DNA of 64,000 nucleotides. Origin: Odontesthes bonariensis. Taxonomy: Eukaryota > Chordata > Actinopteri > Atheriniformes > Atherinopsidae. Below the pieces are notes generated by a model. The model searched no databases. It was not told the origin of the DNA and saw only the letters and a program-made list of their open reading frames with translations. This document shows positions 33,006 through 44,877 of the stretch, in pieces. The position numbers and the translations under genes were made by a program. The stretch lies in contig NC_134509.1 in assembly GCF_027942865.1 (NCBI RefSeq), positions 14,224,017-14,288,016 on the forward strand, in the 5' to 3' direction. Each line of letters starts with the position of its first letter. Position 1 is the first letter of the stretch.

Positions 33006-36000
33006 ATGACAGACTTCATGACGGCGCTTCTGGTGATCCTGTTTCAACTCGCGTGCTCCAGAGATCAGCGGGCGGTAAGTTGCGTTTCACTGCGCGTGGT
33101 AGAGGTGTTCAGCACCCAGGGCCGGTGTTGTAGTGAGAGCACATTGAGCTTCCAGCTATAAAAGATAGAAGCCAGGAAACAAAACGATTATCAGAGGCGT
33201 GAACTGTGGGGTCATTGTGTTTATTAGGTTCGCGGTCACTGGGCGCATTAAGAGAGTAGCAACAGTTTCACTTTCGATCGCACAAGCATTCTGGCTCACC
33301 AGACTCCACCCTTTGACTGGAAGTTGTAAATAATATGAGGCTTGGCATTTAAATCGACAACTTCTTGGACCCGCACGCACGACACATTTTCAGCCCAGTT
33401 CTTGTGCCATCTCGTAGTCCTATCAGAACGACATCAACTATATCACCTCTAAATGGTGAAAATAAATAAATAAATAAATCAGCCAGACGGCCTTCAAGTA
33501 GCATAAAGTGTGAATGTAGAAATTATAAATTGACTAATATATTAAATTAAGTGAAATATTGCACAACAAGTAGGCTCACATCACAAGGCTTACTTAAAAG
33601 CAAAAGCAGAGCAAAAATGTCGACAAAATTGAACCAAACTTGTTATGAAAAGAATCTGCAGTTGGAACATTAAATTCTACATTTAGCTTCATAAAAACAA
33701 TAGAGGTCTTATCCGTAAAGTTGCACTTGAAAGTATTTTGTATGCAGCAACACTTTACTGCTACTCAAAAGTCTTGAAGCAGCCCTCGTTTATTCATAAG
33801 ATGTTCAGGTAAATGGGAAACGACAAACTGCTGGTAGCAAAGTGCCCAAAGATACAATTTATAGGTGTCCTCTGTGTCTCTGCAGGATAACATAATTATA
33901 GAAAATGGATTGATGCGGTGGCGTAATATTATCAAGCACTATAAGATTAAATTATTTAAGTAAGGGTCCTTTATTCGTTAGTTCTTGCTGATTTTGCAAT
34001 TGTTCTTCGGGAATCTTTAATGAATAGAATAAGTAAAAGTAAAAGTAAGTACAATTTTTATTCATATAGCACCTTTCAAGATAATAATCACAAAGTGCTT
34101 CACAATGAAATACTGGAGACATGAAAAAATATAAACACATGACAACAAAAGCTAATCAAAAGCAAGTTTAAAAAGATGGCTTTTCAGCTGCTTTTTTCCC
34201 CCATAACAATTATCACAGAGTCCACGAATCTCAGGCTCAGAGGAATGGAGTTCCAGAGAGTGTTGCAGAGGCTCTGTCACCTTTAGTTTCTACTCCTGTG
34301 TGCTGCACAGCCAGCAGGCCCTGATCACATGACCTCAGGGACCTGCTGGGGACATATAGCTGCAAAAGTTCTCTGATGTAGGTTGGTGCTTGTCCATGTC
34401 GAGCTCTAAATGTTAAAACCAACATTTTGAAATGTACTCTGTAGTGGACGGGGAACCAGTGCAGTTGAATTAAGAATAAGAAGAATAAGAATAAGAATTC
34501 CTTTATTCATCCCACAGTGGGGAAATTTTTATGTTACAGCAGCAGCATAAAAACAAAAAACAAAAGAAAAACCAAAATAGTAACATATATATAGAACATA
34601 TATACATACATATGTTGTATATTGTTTATTCTATATTATTCTATATATATATATATATATATTTATTCTATATTGTTTTTATATACACACAGTGTTTTGA
34701 TTTACACATTGCACATTTGGGATATATCTGGTTGATATATTATTGTACATAGTTAAACTGTTTTCAGTCTTAGTGAGTGTGTGATCTACTGGGAGCACTG
34801 CTGGTTGTGAAGTCTGACAGGAGCAGGAAGGAAGGACCTGCGATAGCGCTCCTTTACACACACTTCGAAGCAGTCTGTCACCGAAAGAGCTCTCAGGAGT
34901 TGTTACAGTCTCCTGCATGGGGAGGGAGTCATTTCTCCATCATGGATGACAGCTTAGCCATCATCCTCCTCTCTCCTATCACCTCCACTGAGTCGAGGGG
35001 GCATCACAGGACAGACCTGGCCTTCTTGATCAGTTTATCAAGTCTGTTAGCAACAATTAGCAACAGAATGACATGAGAATATTTGGAAAACTTTGTTAGA
35101 AGCCTCGCAGCAGCTTTCTGTACAACCTGATGATGTTCCAATGATTTTTTATTTATTTTTTTACTCAGACAAGTAGACGGGATGAAATGAAAGCATTTAG
35201 GATCATTTCCATCTCAGAATAGAATAGGATAGCTTTTGTTGTCATTACACAGGGTACCATGAAAGTGCTCTTCCTAATAAAATGCAGTTAGGCATTTTTA
35301 AGACTATTGCCTGCGCACAAAAAACTAATATATAAGTTGAATATAATAAGTGAATATAATATGTTACATGTTCATGACAGTAACGCTATCAGAATAGATG
35401 AATATGCTAGACACAGTGGTTCCTGCTTCAGTGAAAAGCGCAGATGGCGTGTGCTTTGTTAAAGTAATACTATGTAACATTTCTACCTTAAAATAACAGC
35501 TTGAAAAAAATTGTGCGGCTAGAATGAGTTTTAATATTACGATTGGCCTGTCTCCTATGCCCTTCGGGGGTCTGAGTTGGAAAAACTGCGCTATGTAACT
35601 TTGCTGGACCGGCCCGGTAGCGGCCCGGGAGCTGAGCGGAAGTACTTCGACTTGCTTTCTGGCACACCTACCGCAAAAACAAATAGACCCCTCTCACGCT
35701 CCCAGGTACATTTGATTACTCTTACCTTCTCGGTCGACATAGCTTGCACCTTCTGACTCCTCGCCGGTTCGTCAACAAACGTGAAACGTGAAAGCGAAAG
35801 GGTGTTGTATTTACGACAGTGTAACCGTACATTACCTCCAAGCCTGTAGGGGGAGCTCCATAATGGGCTTTTTGAGAAGTTACATTGTATTGCTTTAAAG
35901 CTGCAGTCTGCAAGATTTGTTGTTGTCATACGTAAAGTCCTACTTTTTGGCATTTTAAGGGTTTACATGATCTATCAGAACGCTTGAAGTTGAAAACGGT

Positions 36001-39000
36001 GACCTCCGTAGTCGCAAAATGCAAGAAATGCTTATTTTTTAACGAAAAAATAAAAAGTTATTCAACTTCCTGTCCCGCCCCTTCAAAACACATGAGAACT
36101 CGTGCACGTAGACGTGCACGCCAGATGCGCCTACACGACTCCTCATTCATCAACTCACCTGTCATTTGCGATCATGGAAGACACAGTAAGTAGACTAGCC
36201 CGTAATGAAGTTCAATAGTCTAGATAAATAAGCGTGGGGACGAGCCTACCTTGTATCGCGCGTGCTCAATCGGTGATTGACAGGCAGCAGAGCCCAGCTC
36301 GTAACCTGATTGGTTACCTTTTACCGGTCCGGTCTGCAATTTTGTAAACAAACCTGCTGGCTTTGGAGGGACCTAGCAGGACATATAGGGGACCTAGAGA
36401 ACTCATTTTTTTTTGTATTGGGGTATTTAATGTACTACTTTCAGAATCCCCGGACAGTTCCAGGCATTATGCTTGAAAAAGATTTGCAGACTGCAGCTTT
36501 AAGTGAAGGTTCAAACAAATCCACAAACAACTGTTAAAAGTTATTCGTACATTTACAAAACAGACAAAAAAACTCCTGACTTTTGTTGAAATTTGGTGCG
36601 TACATCAATCTTGGCCTGAGCCTATGATCAGCCTGAGCTGATCATGTCTGTTCCTATGCGCCCACATCATTTGAATGCTAAAAGCCGTTATGTGATGCAA
36701 TCATGTCAGCTTGGACCAGAATCTCAAAGGACCGTTTCCCCCATGACGCAGAGAACTGACGCTGCTTTTAGGAGAAAGAGAGGCTCCACCCAGTATAAGT
36801 ATGTTGTTTACTTGCTGAGTGTGAAGTTGTTCCCCTCACTACTCACTCTTCGGTGCATATGGTCTTCAGTGATTGTCAGTGATTGTTACCATGGAAACAT
36901 GGCTCTTGATTCAGAGTTAGTGTGTCTTCAGTGTTGCAGTCTAGAGAGGACACTCACAGATGGCACTTTTACCGCTCCACCACTGATGAGGACTGCGAAG
37001 TTTAACAATGAGTAAACAGACAGGTTTGAAAAGTTCGGTGTCCAGGTCGATTGAAGTGCCAACTCTCTACAAGAAAAGAAAAATGAAAACATGTAAACAG
37101 ATTCGGAGATGATGGGAATTATTAACCGAGGAGGAAAGGTGGTTGTTTCTTAAAGGGGGCTGTTCTCATCGCACAGTAAGAACAAAATATTTCGCCATCA
37201 AGGAATCTGCTGCTTCTAAAATAAAGAGGTGCTCGGACAAAACCTTTCAGCTTGATATTTTGGTTCAAACCAACCAACAGCAAATAGCTGCAAAAGCACA
37301 ACGTTAGCTAACTACAGGATGAGATTTTTTTTTTTTTTTTAAGCAGAATTTTTTTTTTAGTGTTAATGAAATTAGAAAAAAAACGGTAAATATTGCAAAC
37401 GTCATGCTTGTGAATGTATTCAGAGTCAAACAGATTTAGCAGAAGAAATTAAAACTGGTGAAGGGATGAGTTGACACTATAATTTGGGTGTGAAAATTCT
37501 TTTTAATGATAGAATTTATATGTTCTGTGTGCATGTTTGTTTACAGTGTTGATCACTTTAAGATTGAAATGAACGAGGAAGCATTAGAGTGATCCTAGCT
37601 TCATTAAACAGTTTTCCCACTCAACTTTTCAAGAAACTCTTGAAGACGCATCTCTTCAGAGAGCATCTCCTATCCGAGCACTTTCCCTGTATGTCCCTCT
37701 ATGCCTGCACTCTATCTCTACACTGTCACCCCTGTCACCTCTGACAGAGTCTGACTATTGGTTTCCTTCTACGTAGCTTATTGTTTGCTTGATGTTAGCT
37801 GTAGGGTTATATCCTCATTTGTAAGTCGCTTTGGATAAAAGTGTCTGCTGAATGCAGAAGCATAAACATAAACCTTTTCCACAATGACACAATAACACAA
37901 ACTGCGATTTACTAACATTTCCTTGTACTATTTGTAGAAAGATGCCCAGTTCCAGTTGACCTGTAACCTGTGCCGGGACAGCCACAAAACTCAGGTGTAT
38001 CTTTGTTTCTTAATTCTGAGGTAGGCATAACGTGTGAAACTTTTTAGAAATTCAATATTGATTATCAGATAAAAGAATAACAAAATGATTCTATAGAAGT
38101 AATGAAATTTTAAAAATACATTGACCAATGGACTACATGTAGTGCAACTACTACTCAATTACACATACTTTTCTTTATTTTTTCATATGGTGGAAGATGA
38201 TTCTGTATGAAACGACATGATGGAGAATTCCCAAATATTTCAATTTCTAAAAATAGGCAGATCAACCATTTGCGGCTTAGAACTGTACAGATCCCTAAAA
38301 AAGGTTATTATAACGTAAGAGAACAAGTAATATACGTAGGTCAATGTTATTACAACTTTTTGGACCGTAGAATTTAAAAAAGAAAAAGAAGGATTGTTGG
38401 GATAGGCTCCGGCCCCCTGCAACCCTGAAAAGCATGCAGGATTATAGAAAATGGATGGATGGATCTTTTCACAGTGTGCTTTAATCCCTTTTTTGGTGCA
38501 TTTATTTGACAAAAGACTCCAAAAGACACCAAAACAGAGCATCATGGACAAAGTAAATATCTGTCCCAAGCACAATTCCATGTATTCAGCATTTCAAAGT
38601 AGCCTTTCCGAACCCCTCGACCTGATAAATAGAATACTGTCGGTGAAAATCTGACCCACCAGTTGTAAAAGTGGCTGCAACTTAATAACTTCCTCAGAGC
38701 TCTAATATTTGGGGTTTTCTCTATCATACAAATTCAACTTTAACCAGAATAAAAGAGTGAAAAGAATGACATTTAAAAAAAAAAAAAAGACAGAATACGT
38801 CCAAGTGAAGAAAATATTGTGATGTATGAAAAACAAATTTTTGTTGATCTTTTTGAAAGATGGAAGAAAAGAGTGTTACAATTATTCTCCTGCAACCAAC
38901 AACTCAATCCCTGATGACGGCTTGTTAATACTTCCTCGCAGGCATCAGTTTGTGCCTCAGCTGCATACCTATGGGCGGCTGATTCACCATAAATCCTAAA

Positions 39001-41346
39001 GATGATTAGACTCGTGTTGCAGTTGTCTGCTTTTACAACAACTATTGAAAGAACAAGATTCTTACAATTAAAGTGGTTATTGTGTCTCCACTCTCTTAAA
39101 GCCTCTTGAGTATATGCACACATGCTTCTCATGAGACTGAAATTGAAGATCTAAAGCAATGTATGGAGGAGCTGAAGGGCCGCATTGAGGTGAGAGAAGG
39201 TATCAAATACATTTAGGTTATAAGTGCCCTCTAGCACCCCATGAATTTGCTGATTTCCTTTTCTTTTTATGATTAAACATTCAAAGTCTAGCTAAATCTA
39301 TTTTAGGGTAGTAACTACATGTAAAGAAGTATTCCACAGAGCAGCATTTCTTTTTTTTTTTTCCAGCCAAATCAATATTAAAATTTGGAGAAAACAAAAA
39401 ATAAACACATACACACATTTATATAACATCATTTCTATACATTTTTTTCATAATCTTAAATCTTAATGTTTTTGTTTATATCTTCTTTTCAGAAGTCTAC
39501 TGCTATGCTGTATGCTCCATCAGTCAATGACAATAAAGTAAGTTACACAAGTTCATTTTCAGCTGGTAAAATATTATAACCATCACAGGACATGATGAGT
39601 CACTGAGGTTTAATTTGAAAGCTAAATTTGAAGAATGAGGTTAGTGGGACAGAAGGTTTTCCTGTTGACAATGAATCCTGTGAAAAGGCTAAAACCAACA
39701 ATCCACGTAAAACTGTTCAAGCACTATTTAATTACACTTTCAGTCACTTCATTACCTAAAACCCAGGAAAAGTTGCTGCCTCTTTAAAAACAGAGGAGGT
39801 CGGTTTCTCTGCTCGTTGAGCTTGTCTTGACTGCCAGCCGGTGGAAATACTCCAAGAGAGTGATAAATTCTTTCCCGTTAGCCTCAAGCTAAGGCTCTGG
39901 AAAGTCTGATTTCATTCTGTCTTGATTTGTTGAGCTTGGTTTGGACCCAAAATTCAGGACAACTAGAAAGAGGTGAAATTGAAAGTGCTACTTGAGCAGA
40001 ACAAGTTAAAAAAGAAAAAAACAGAAAGAGGAAGGACTTTCTGTCTGAAAAACCTGAAAAAAAAGAACATGACAAAAACAATGACCGAGAACAGAACAAC
40101 TGAAAATCTGGAGGAGGTGATGACAAACAAGGATCAAGTATGGCAGTCAGTAACAGAAAATGATGTGACACAGAAGCTGCAAAACTAAAGGAAGCGAACA
40201 AAAGAAGAGAATCTACCAAAATAAAACAAGAAATAACGAGACATGAATGAACCAGAACATCCAAAACAAAAACCCATGAACCATGATATAGATGGCTTGT
40301 TTTTTTAAAAATTTTTGTTAGAATTGTTCAGTACAGCAAGGCACCAACAAGGGGTGTCCTCATGTACCAGTATTAATTAAAAGAACAAGATATTGACATA
40401 ATTTCCCCTAGATACTGTACATTTCTTTAGTCAAAATGCAAAAGGTCCTGTTCTAATGAGATTACCTTTGCTCAGACTGCAACAGGTCTCTCTATTCCTG
40501 GAACTTTCATTTATCTTTAGGAAAAGGGGTTTTGATGTAAGATATCTTCTCCTGTTTGACTGGCAGCAGTCATCCCAGAAAACTGGTCATTACAAACACC
40601 GAATGTGCAGTTTACAAACAGGACTAGAAGTGGTCTGAGGAGGCTTTGTGATTGGGACTTGTCATTTTGTTGCCACATTGCTGGTTATGGTCTTTTTACG
40701 AGTTGCATTTGCTGTTAGAAACATGAAAATAATACCACTCCGATTCATTGTAGATCAAGAGATGTCTGTCATTAATCGAAAATGTGTCACTAAGAAATTT
40801 TTTTGATATTTTCAATTTATCCTGCAACCCTCTGAGATAAGGTATTGGAAGCTTAAGGTTAATAAGGAATTGATTTGTTTTCAGGTTTGTGCCTTTTAAT
40901 CATTATCAATACCTGCTTGATATGCCTAATGATGTAACATATGAGAAATTGCCCTGGTTAAAGAACTAAATATGCACTCGTATTAGCTCATAATGAGTGG
41001 TGTGTTTCTCTCGTAGGAAAACTGTAATCATATGGCACTCAAATGTTACATGCTGGAGTTAATGATGGTCGTAGAAGAGGAAGAGATCACACATAAAACA
41101 AGCTGCATCTATACTTTTAATAGTACACTGCGACCTGAGGTAAGTCGTTCCAGCGTTGATTTGTATTTTCACGTCTTGCAATTCATTAGTTTTTTATGTT
41201 TTCATGAAATATCTCTGTCTGCTTTTGGCTTTTAGGTTGGCTGTCCACCATGCGAAACATATTCTCTTCAAAATATTACAATATTCATGAACCGACTAAC
41301 AAGGTTTTTGGAAAAAGTGAATACTGAAATGATTCATGAAACGTAA
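33006..41346 (+). CDS. il15: Interleukin-15, 6 coding exons, complete as modelled
   Basis: Exons are 33006-33074, 37938-37994, 39136-39189, 39493-39537, 41017-41139 and 41236-41346. All are phase 0 with GT-AG junctions, giving 152 residues; human IL-15 is 162. Exon 1 encodes a signal peptide (MTDFMTALLVILFQLACS). The four-helix cytokine fold is supported by IEDLKQCMEELKGRIE, TAMLY, MALKCYMLELMMVVEEEE and LQNITIFMNRLTRFLEKV. Cysteines 78 and 85 (C-X6-C) and 119 and 122 (GCPPC) match the spacing of the two conserved IL-15 disulphides (human GCKEC). N-glycosylation sequons lie at N110 and N129. The position between znf330 and inpp4b matches mammalian IL15 and separates it from the fish paralogue il15l. 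A further in-phase exon in the 4.9-kb first intron cannot be excluded. IL-15 is a secreted or trans-presented growth factor for NK and T cells. Confidence 0.92.
33453..33480. repeat. (AAAT)n short tandem repeat
   Basis: AAATAAATAAATAAATAAAT in il15 intron 1. Confidence 0.7.
34040..34470. repeat. Interspersed repeat fragment in il15 intron 1
   Basis: TTTTTATTCATATAGCACCTTTCA and CAAAGTGCTTCACAATG are followed by GGAGTTCCAGAGAGT, TCAGGGACCTGCTGGGGACA and GGGGAACCAGTGCAG. These words are typical of a repeat very common in fish genomes. No intact frame. Confidence 0.55.
34480..35160 (-). mobile_element. LINE ORF2 C-terminus and 3' tail, minus orientation
   Basis: In minus frames the order is LDKLIKKARSV, then a CPLDSVEVIGERRMMAKLSS stretch, then a VCKERYRRSFLPAPVRL-like end. 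This is the usual C-terminus of a fish non-LTR reverse transcriptase, broken by stops and shifts. The 3' tail on that strand is the short tandem TTATTCTTATTC (34472-34500), as expected for a LINE 3' end. A (TA)n run lies at about 34643-34662. Confidence 0.65.
35463..35894. mobile_element. 432-bp TTAA-flanked MITE (family A)
   Basis: The left end TTAA|AGTAATACTATGTAAC and right end GTTACATTGTATTGCT|TTAA are inverted complements with few mismatches. It includes AAACAAATAGACCCCTCTCAC and CCAAGCCTGTAGGGGGAGCT, both repeated in the partial copy at 51040-51241. A TTAA target fits piggyBac- or Kolobok-type transposition. Confidence 0.8.
35899..36498. mobile_element. 600-bp TTAA-flanked MITE (family B)
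   Basis: The left end TTAA|AGCTGCAGTCTGCAA and right end TTGCAGACTGCAGCT|TTAA are a perfect 15-base inverted repeat. It starts directly after the TTAA (35895-35898) that also closes the family A element. There is no transposase. Confidence 0.85.
37620..37875 (+). mobile_element. LINE 3'-end fragment in il15 intron 1
   Basis: AAACTCTTGAAGACGCATCTC encodes the LKTHLFRE-like C-terminus of a fish non-LTR reverse transcriptase. It is followed by the tail GTAAGTCGCTTTGGATAAAA GTGTCTGCTGAATG, a word found at many fish LINE 3' ends. It ends 62 bases before il15 exon 2. Confidence 0.6.
38395..38463 (+). repeat. SINE 3' tail fragment
   Basis: GGGATAGGCTCCGGCCCCC, then GCAACCCTGAA and GAAAATGGATGGATGGAT. 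It is the tail of the tRNA-derived SINE family seen elsewhere in the window, ending in its usual (GGAT)n. Confidence 0.65.
39880..40270. repeat. Purine-rich low-complexity tract in il15 intron 4
   Basis: Long AGAACAAGTTAAAAAAGAAA- and GAAAAACCTGAAAA-like sequence with little pyrimidine content. It resembles degraded repeat sequence, and no gene was recognised. The apparent reading frames on both strands follow from base composition. Confidence 0.5.
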
Positions 41347-41704
41347 TATAATGTAAATATTGTAAGAATGCAATTGTGTATTTGTACATATTTGTAAAGA
41401 ATTGTTTGTTTTTATTTAGTATGTATCACGTTGTAACCATGACAACCTATAACAAACCATGCCATCCTTAAAGTACAAGTTGAATGTTCTTTATCATTTT
41501 ATACTTCCGACGGACTGCATGAAATTTGAAAATGTTTTGTACAGCAAGAACAGTATAATGTTAAGTGCTCTGCTACTAATAACACTACTGAATGGGATAT
41601 TTGTTGTACAATGTATTCCTCATTGATTCCAGTGTCATCAGTATCTCTGCTATTTACTCTCTCCAGTGAATAATATATCACCTCTATAGTTTTAATTGAT
41701 TTCT

Positions 41705-41935
41705 TTTGAGTGGACACACAACCATCCATGCTCACACTCACTCTGAGGGACAATTTAGAGTCACAAATTAACCTAACATACATGTTTTTGGTCGATGGAA
41801 GGAAGCCGGAGTACACACGCATACACGGGGAGAACATGCAAACTCCACACAGAAAGGCTCCAGCCGGGATTCGAACCGGTAACCCTCTTGCTGTGAGGGA
41901 ACAGTGCTAACAACCAGACCACCCTGCAGCCCTTT
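41705..41935 (-). repeat. tRNA-derived SINE copy, minus orientation
   Basis: On the minus strand it reads TGTTAGCACTGTTCCCTCAC, then CAGCAAGAGGGTTACC, the B-box GGTTCGAATCCCGG, GTTTGCATGTTCTCCCCGTG and CATGTATGTTAGGTTAAT. The B-box-like word and head support tRNA ancestry. It lies downstream of the il15 stop. Confidence 0.75.
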
Positions 41936-42994
41936 AAAGCACATTTTGCCAAAAATTCTGAACAAAATAAATCGATCTAATCATACTCTAACCCAAATAA
42001 AGTCAGTACACCCTTCAGTTCATCCACATTTTGTGAAAGTAAAAACATTTACTTTATAACACAATGACCAGTTAGCAGACATAATTTTTCTCGTGTTAGC
42101 TTAATCACACAAATATACTGGAATTAAAGTGCACACTAAACTTCAAATTTACTCCAGTCCAAACATAGTAAGGATTGAGAAATTGCAGCTCAAGTGTAGA
42201 ATGTTCCCAAGAATCCAAAATGTCATAGAAAAATAACAGCCGAAAAATAAAATCTTTAAAAACGTTTAAAAAGGAGTTTATCGTGATAATGAACTCACAG
42301 TTCTAACAATAGTCCAGCTGCATTCCAAGATAAATACTCATGTGTTTTCTAAACAACAAATTGAGTGACCCACTTTAAAGAAATATGCTCTGCATCGCTG
42401 CCAAGGATCATTAATGACTCAGAACATCTTTAAGTAAGCACTGGAAAAGTTATTGAAATATAAATGCTCAATAAAACTTAATCCCATGCTCTTCAATTGT
42501 GTAAATCATTTAAAGAGATTCAGGGGAAGACTGTTGAATAGACTATTACATCTGACTGGAATCAAACGTGTCTCCATAAAATCTAAAGATAGTATTATTT
42601 TGGACTTCACAGTATTATTGAAATGCAATCCAATCTGTGACAGAAGATTTACAAATTAACTCTGAACAGAACAAAAGGCTACTCTTCAATCTTGTGGGCT
42701 CACAAATGTGTTCGTGTCTGTTTCTGACTGTACATGCTCTATTTTTGCTATGATTACATAAACACTTCAGGGAGAAGCAGGAAATCCAAACAATGCCTAG
42801 CACGCAACAATTACAGTCACATTTGTAAATAAAGAAAGTACAGTACCAGACCTTTGCTCAGATTCAGGTTTAAATTCAGGAGCCATTGCAGCTAAAATGT
42901 AAAAAAGAGAAGACATGATATTGAAGATTTTACGTTACAAGGCTGGATGCAATATGGAGGACACTCTCTTAGTCAAGTTCAAAGAAACACTCAA

Positions 42995-43180
42995 AGAACA
43001 CGGAGCCCTGTCCCAACTTTTCTGAAATGTGTTTCTGCCGTCGAATTTAAGATAAGCTAATATTTTCCATCAATAAATAGTAAAATGCCTAAGGTTCAAC
43101 ATTTGATACATTTCCAATGTTCTTTTGTGAAATGACATTTACAAGTGATTGTTTTAAAAATAAAAAAACATTTTACACAG
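42995..43180 (+). mobile_element. 3' fragment of the CAACCCC-family element
   Basis: CCTGTCCCAACTTTTCTGAA, then TGTGTTTCTGCCGTCGAATT, and an end TTTACAAGTGATTG with ACATTTTACACAGTTTCC. The same word order occurs in the non-coding 3' part of CAACCCC-type elements; the terminal repeat is lost. Confidence 0.5.
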
Positions 43181-43372
43181 TTTCCTCCTTTTTCAAAAAA
43201 TGCAACTTGCACAAGGGGCTAAAGTTACAACTGGATCAGATGTGGAAAGTTTTTCCAAAGTGGTACTTGTGGTAAGTTGAGCACTGGGGGCAGTGACCCC
43301 CCAGGCTGAGAGAGGCTGCAAAAGATTGCAAATATAACCCCAAACTCCCAGGATTCTAGTAGAACCAGAGAA

Positions 43373-43420
<48 letters not shown>
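43373..43420. repeat. (CA)n microsatellite
   Basis: About 45 bases of uninterrupted CA. A second, shorter run is at about 44420-44445. Confidence 0.95.
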
Positions 43421-43421
<1 letters not shown>

Positions 43422-44877
43422 GTACACATCCCCTGAGAGGATGTTTTTTCAATACTTGTATGTATATTGACATATGTCAATATACAGATGACTTAATGTT
43501 TTTATTGCACACTGTAAAGAAAATACTGTAAATTCACAGTGATGTTTTTTTTTAACAATATTTCCTCAAATTGAGGCCTTTATTCAATTTAACAGCTCAG
43601 GGCACATGGCTTTTATTAGGAGCAAGCTTTATTTCAAATTGTCATTGCTATCTGCATGACTTGTCATATTCTGACTCATTTCAAAAGCATATATATGAGC
43701 AAAGCAGATGTGGATACATATATGCCTATTCTCTATTTACTTAGATTTCACCATGTTTATTGTGTTAATCTGAACTAAACCAATAAAAAAAACATTGGAA
43801 TTTAAATGTACACTTCTTACAAATGACCAACAGTTTTTACACATTAGTCTCTGTAGGATCACCAGCATCAGAATCATACTCCTCTTTCATTTCAAATAGA
43901 CATTCATAAATGTCAAATTTAAGAAACCATTTTAAACATGAATTCAAAGCCAAGAATATAAAACCATTATAAAATAGAAAAATAAATCAAAGAGTTGTTT
44001 TCAGAAATCATGTTTCCAATGTTCAGCGTCCACGTGTACTTCTTTGATCTGGCTGGGCTGTATCGTGAGACATGAAAATATAATAAAACTTTAAAACGCT
44101 GCTATATTAGAGTCAGGCAACAGTCGCAAAGAATATAGGGAAAGCTTGGACATGAATATGACAAACCATAATAAAACATAGATGCATTACTAGTGAACAA
44201 CAGAAGTAAATATAGTCATGCACACAAGGTCCCAATTTTCTCTTTGAATGTGGCTGTTTATTTTGGAATGATCAGTACATAAAGACATGACATTTTTTTT
44301 CCAATTCACAGAGGAGAGCAGTGTTTATACCATAAAAATCGGCTTAATTCATTTGCCTATTTTTGACCATGGGAACATTGTAACAGTTCTGACCTCTGTC
44401 TTGAAATAATTTGGTCCCTGACACACACACACACACACACACACAAACGTGCACACTCTCACAAATCAATTGAAAAACGATCTGTAAGTGGCTAATTCCT
44501 CATGCATACAAATGCAGGTTAAACTGCTTGAGGTCTTTGGAAGATCATTGACATACAACACACACACACACTAATTATCTACAGCTTTGCTTTGTCCTCA
44601 CAGTAGCACTGTGTATTACCCCCTGACACATAAAAAATAAGTGGAAAAGCAGAAAGTGCATTTGCTCTAAAAGTAAAGCTTGTTTGGCAAATTCAAATTC
44701 TTTCACTACAAGCCTAAACATGTACCCTCCTCACATGAAAACACTTCAACAAAGGCCATACAGCGAATGTTTTGTAATAAACAATAAAACATTTTACATA
44801 TTCTATTGATAAGCCTTTATATTTATTTATTTCTTGGATATCACAGAATGAATCGTTACACAACCATGTGAATGTGC

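Larger units (their letters stand above)
41347..44877. other. Convergent spacer between il15 and inpp4b
   Basis: It holds the il15 3' UTR, with one ATTTA near 41414 and an AATAAA at about 41966, a SINE copy, a CAACCCC-family fragment at about 42995-43180 and CA repeats. On the inpp4b side, AATAAATAAAT (minus strand, at about 44821-44832) lies roughly 50 bases after the inpp4b stop and may be its polyadenylation signal. No other gene was seen. Confidence 0.5.

Noticed and set aside
36644-37015. Plus-strand frame in il15 intron 1 as an extra or alternative first il15 exon
   Set aside because: It has no signal peptide, cytokine motif or convincing donor linking to 37938.
39884-40264. Hydrophobic minus-strand frame opposite the purine-rich tract
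   Set aside because: The Ser/Leu/Phe richness follows directly from the purine-rich composition of the other strand.
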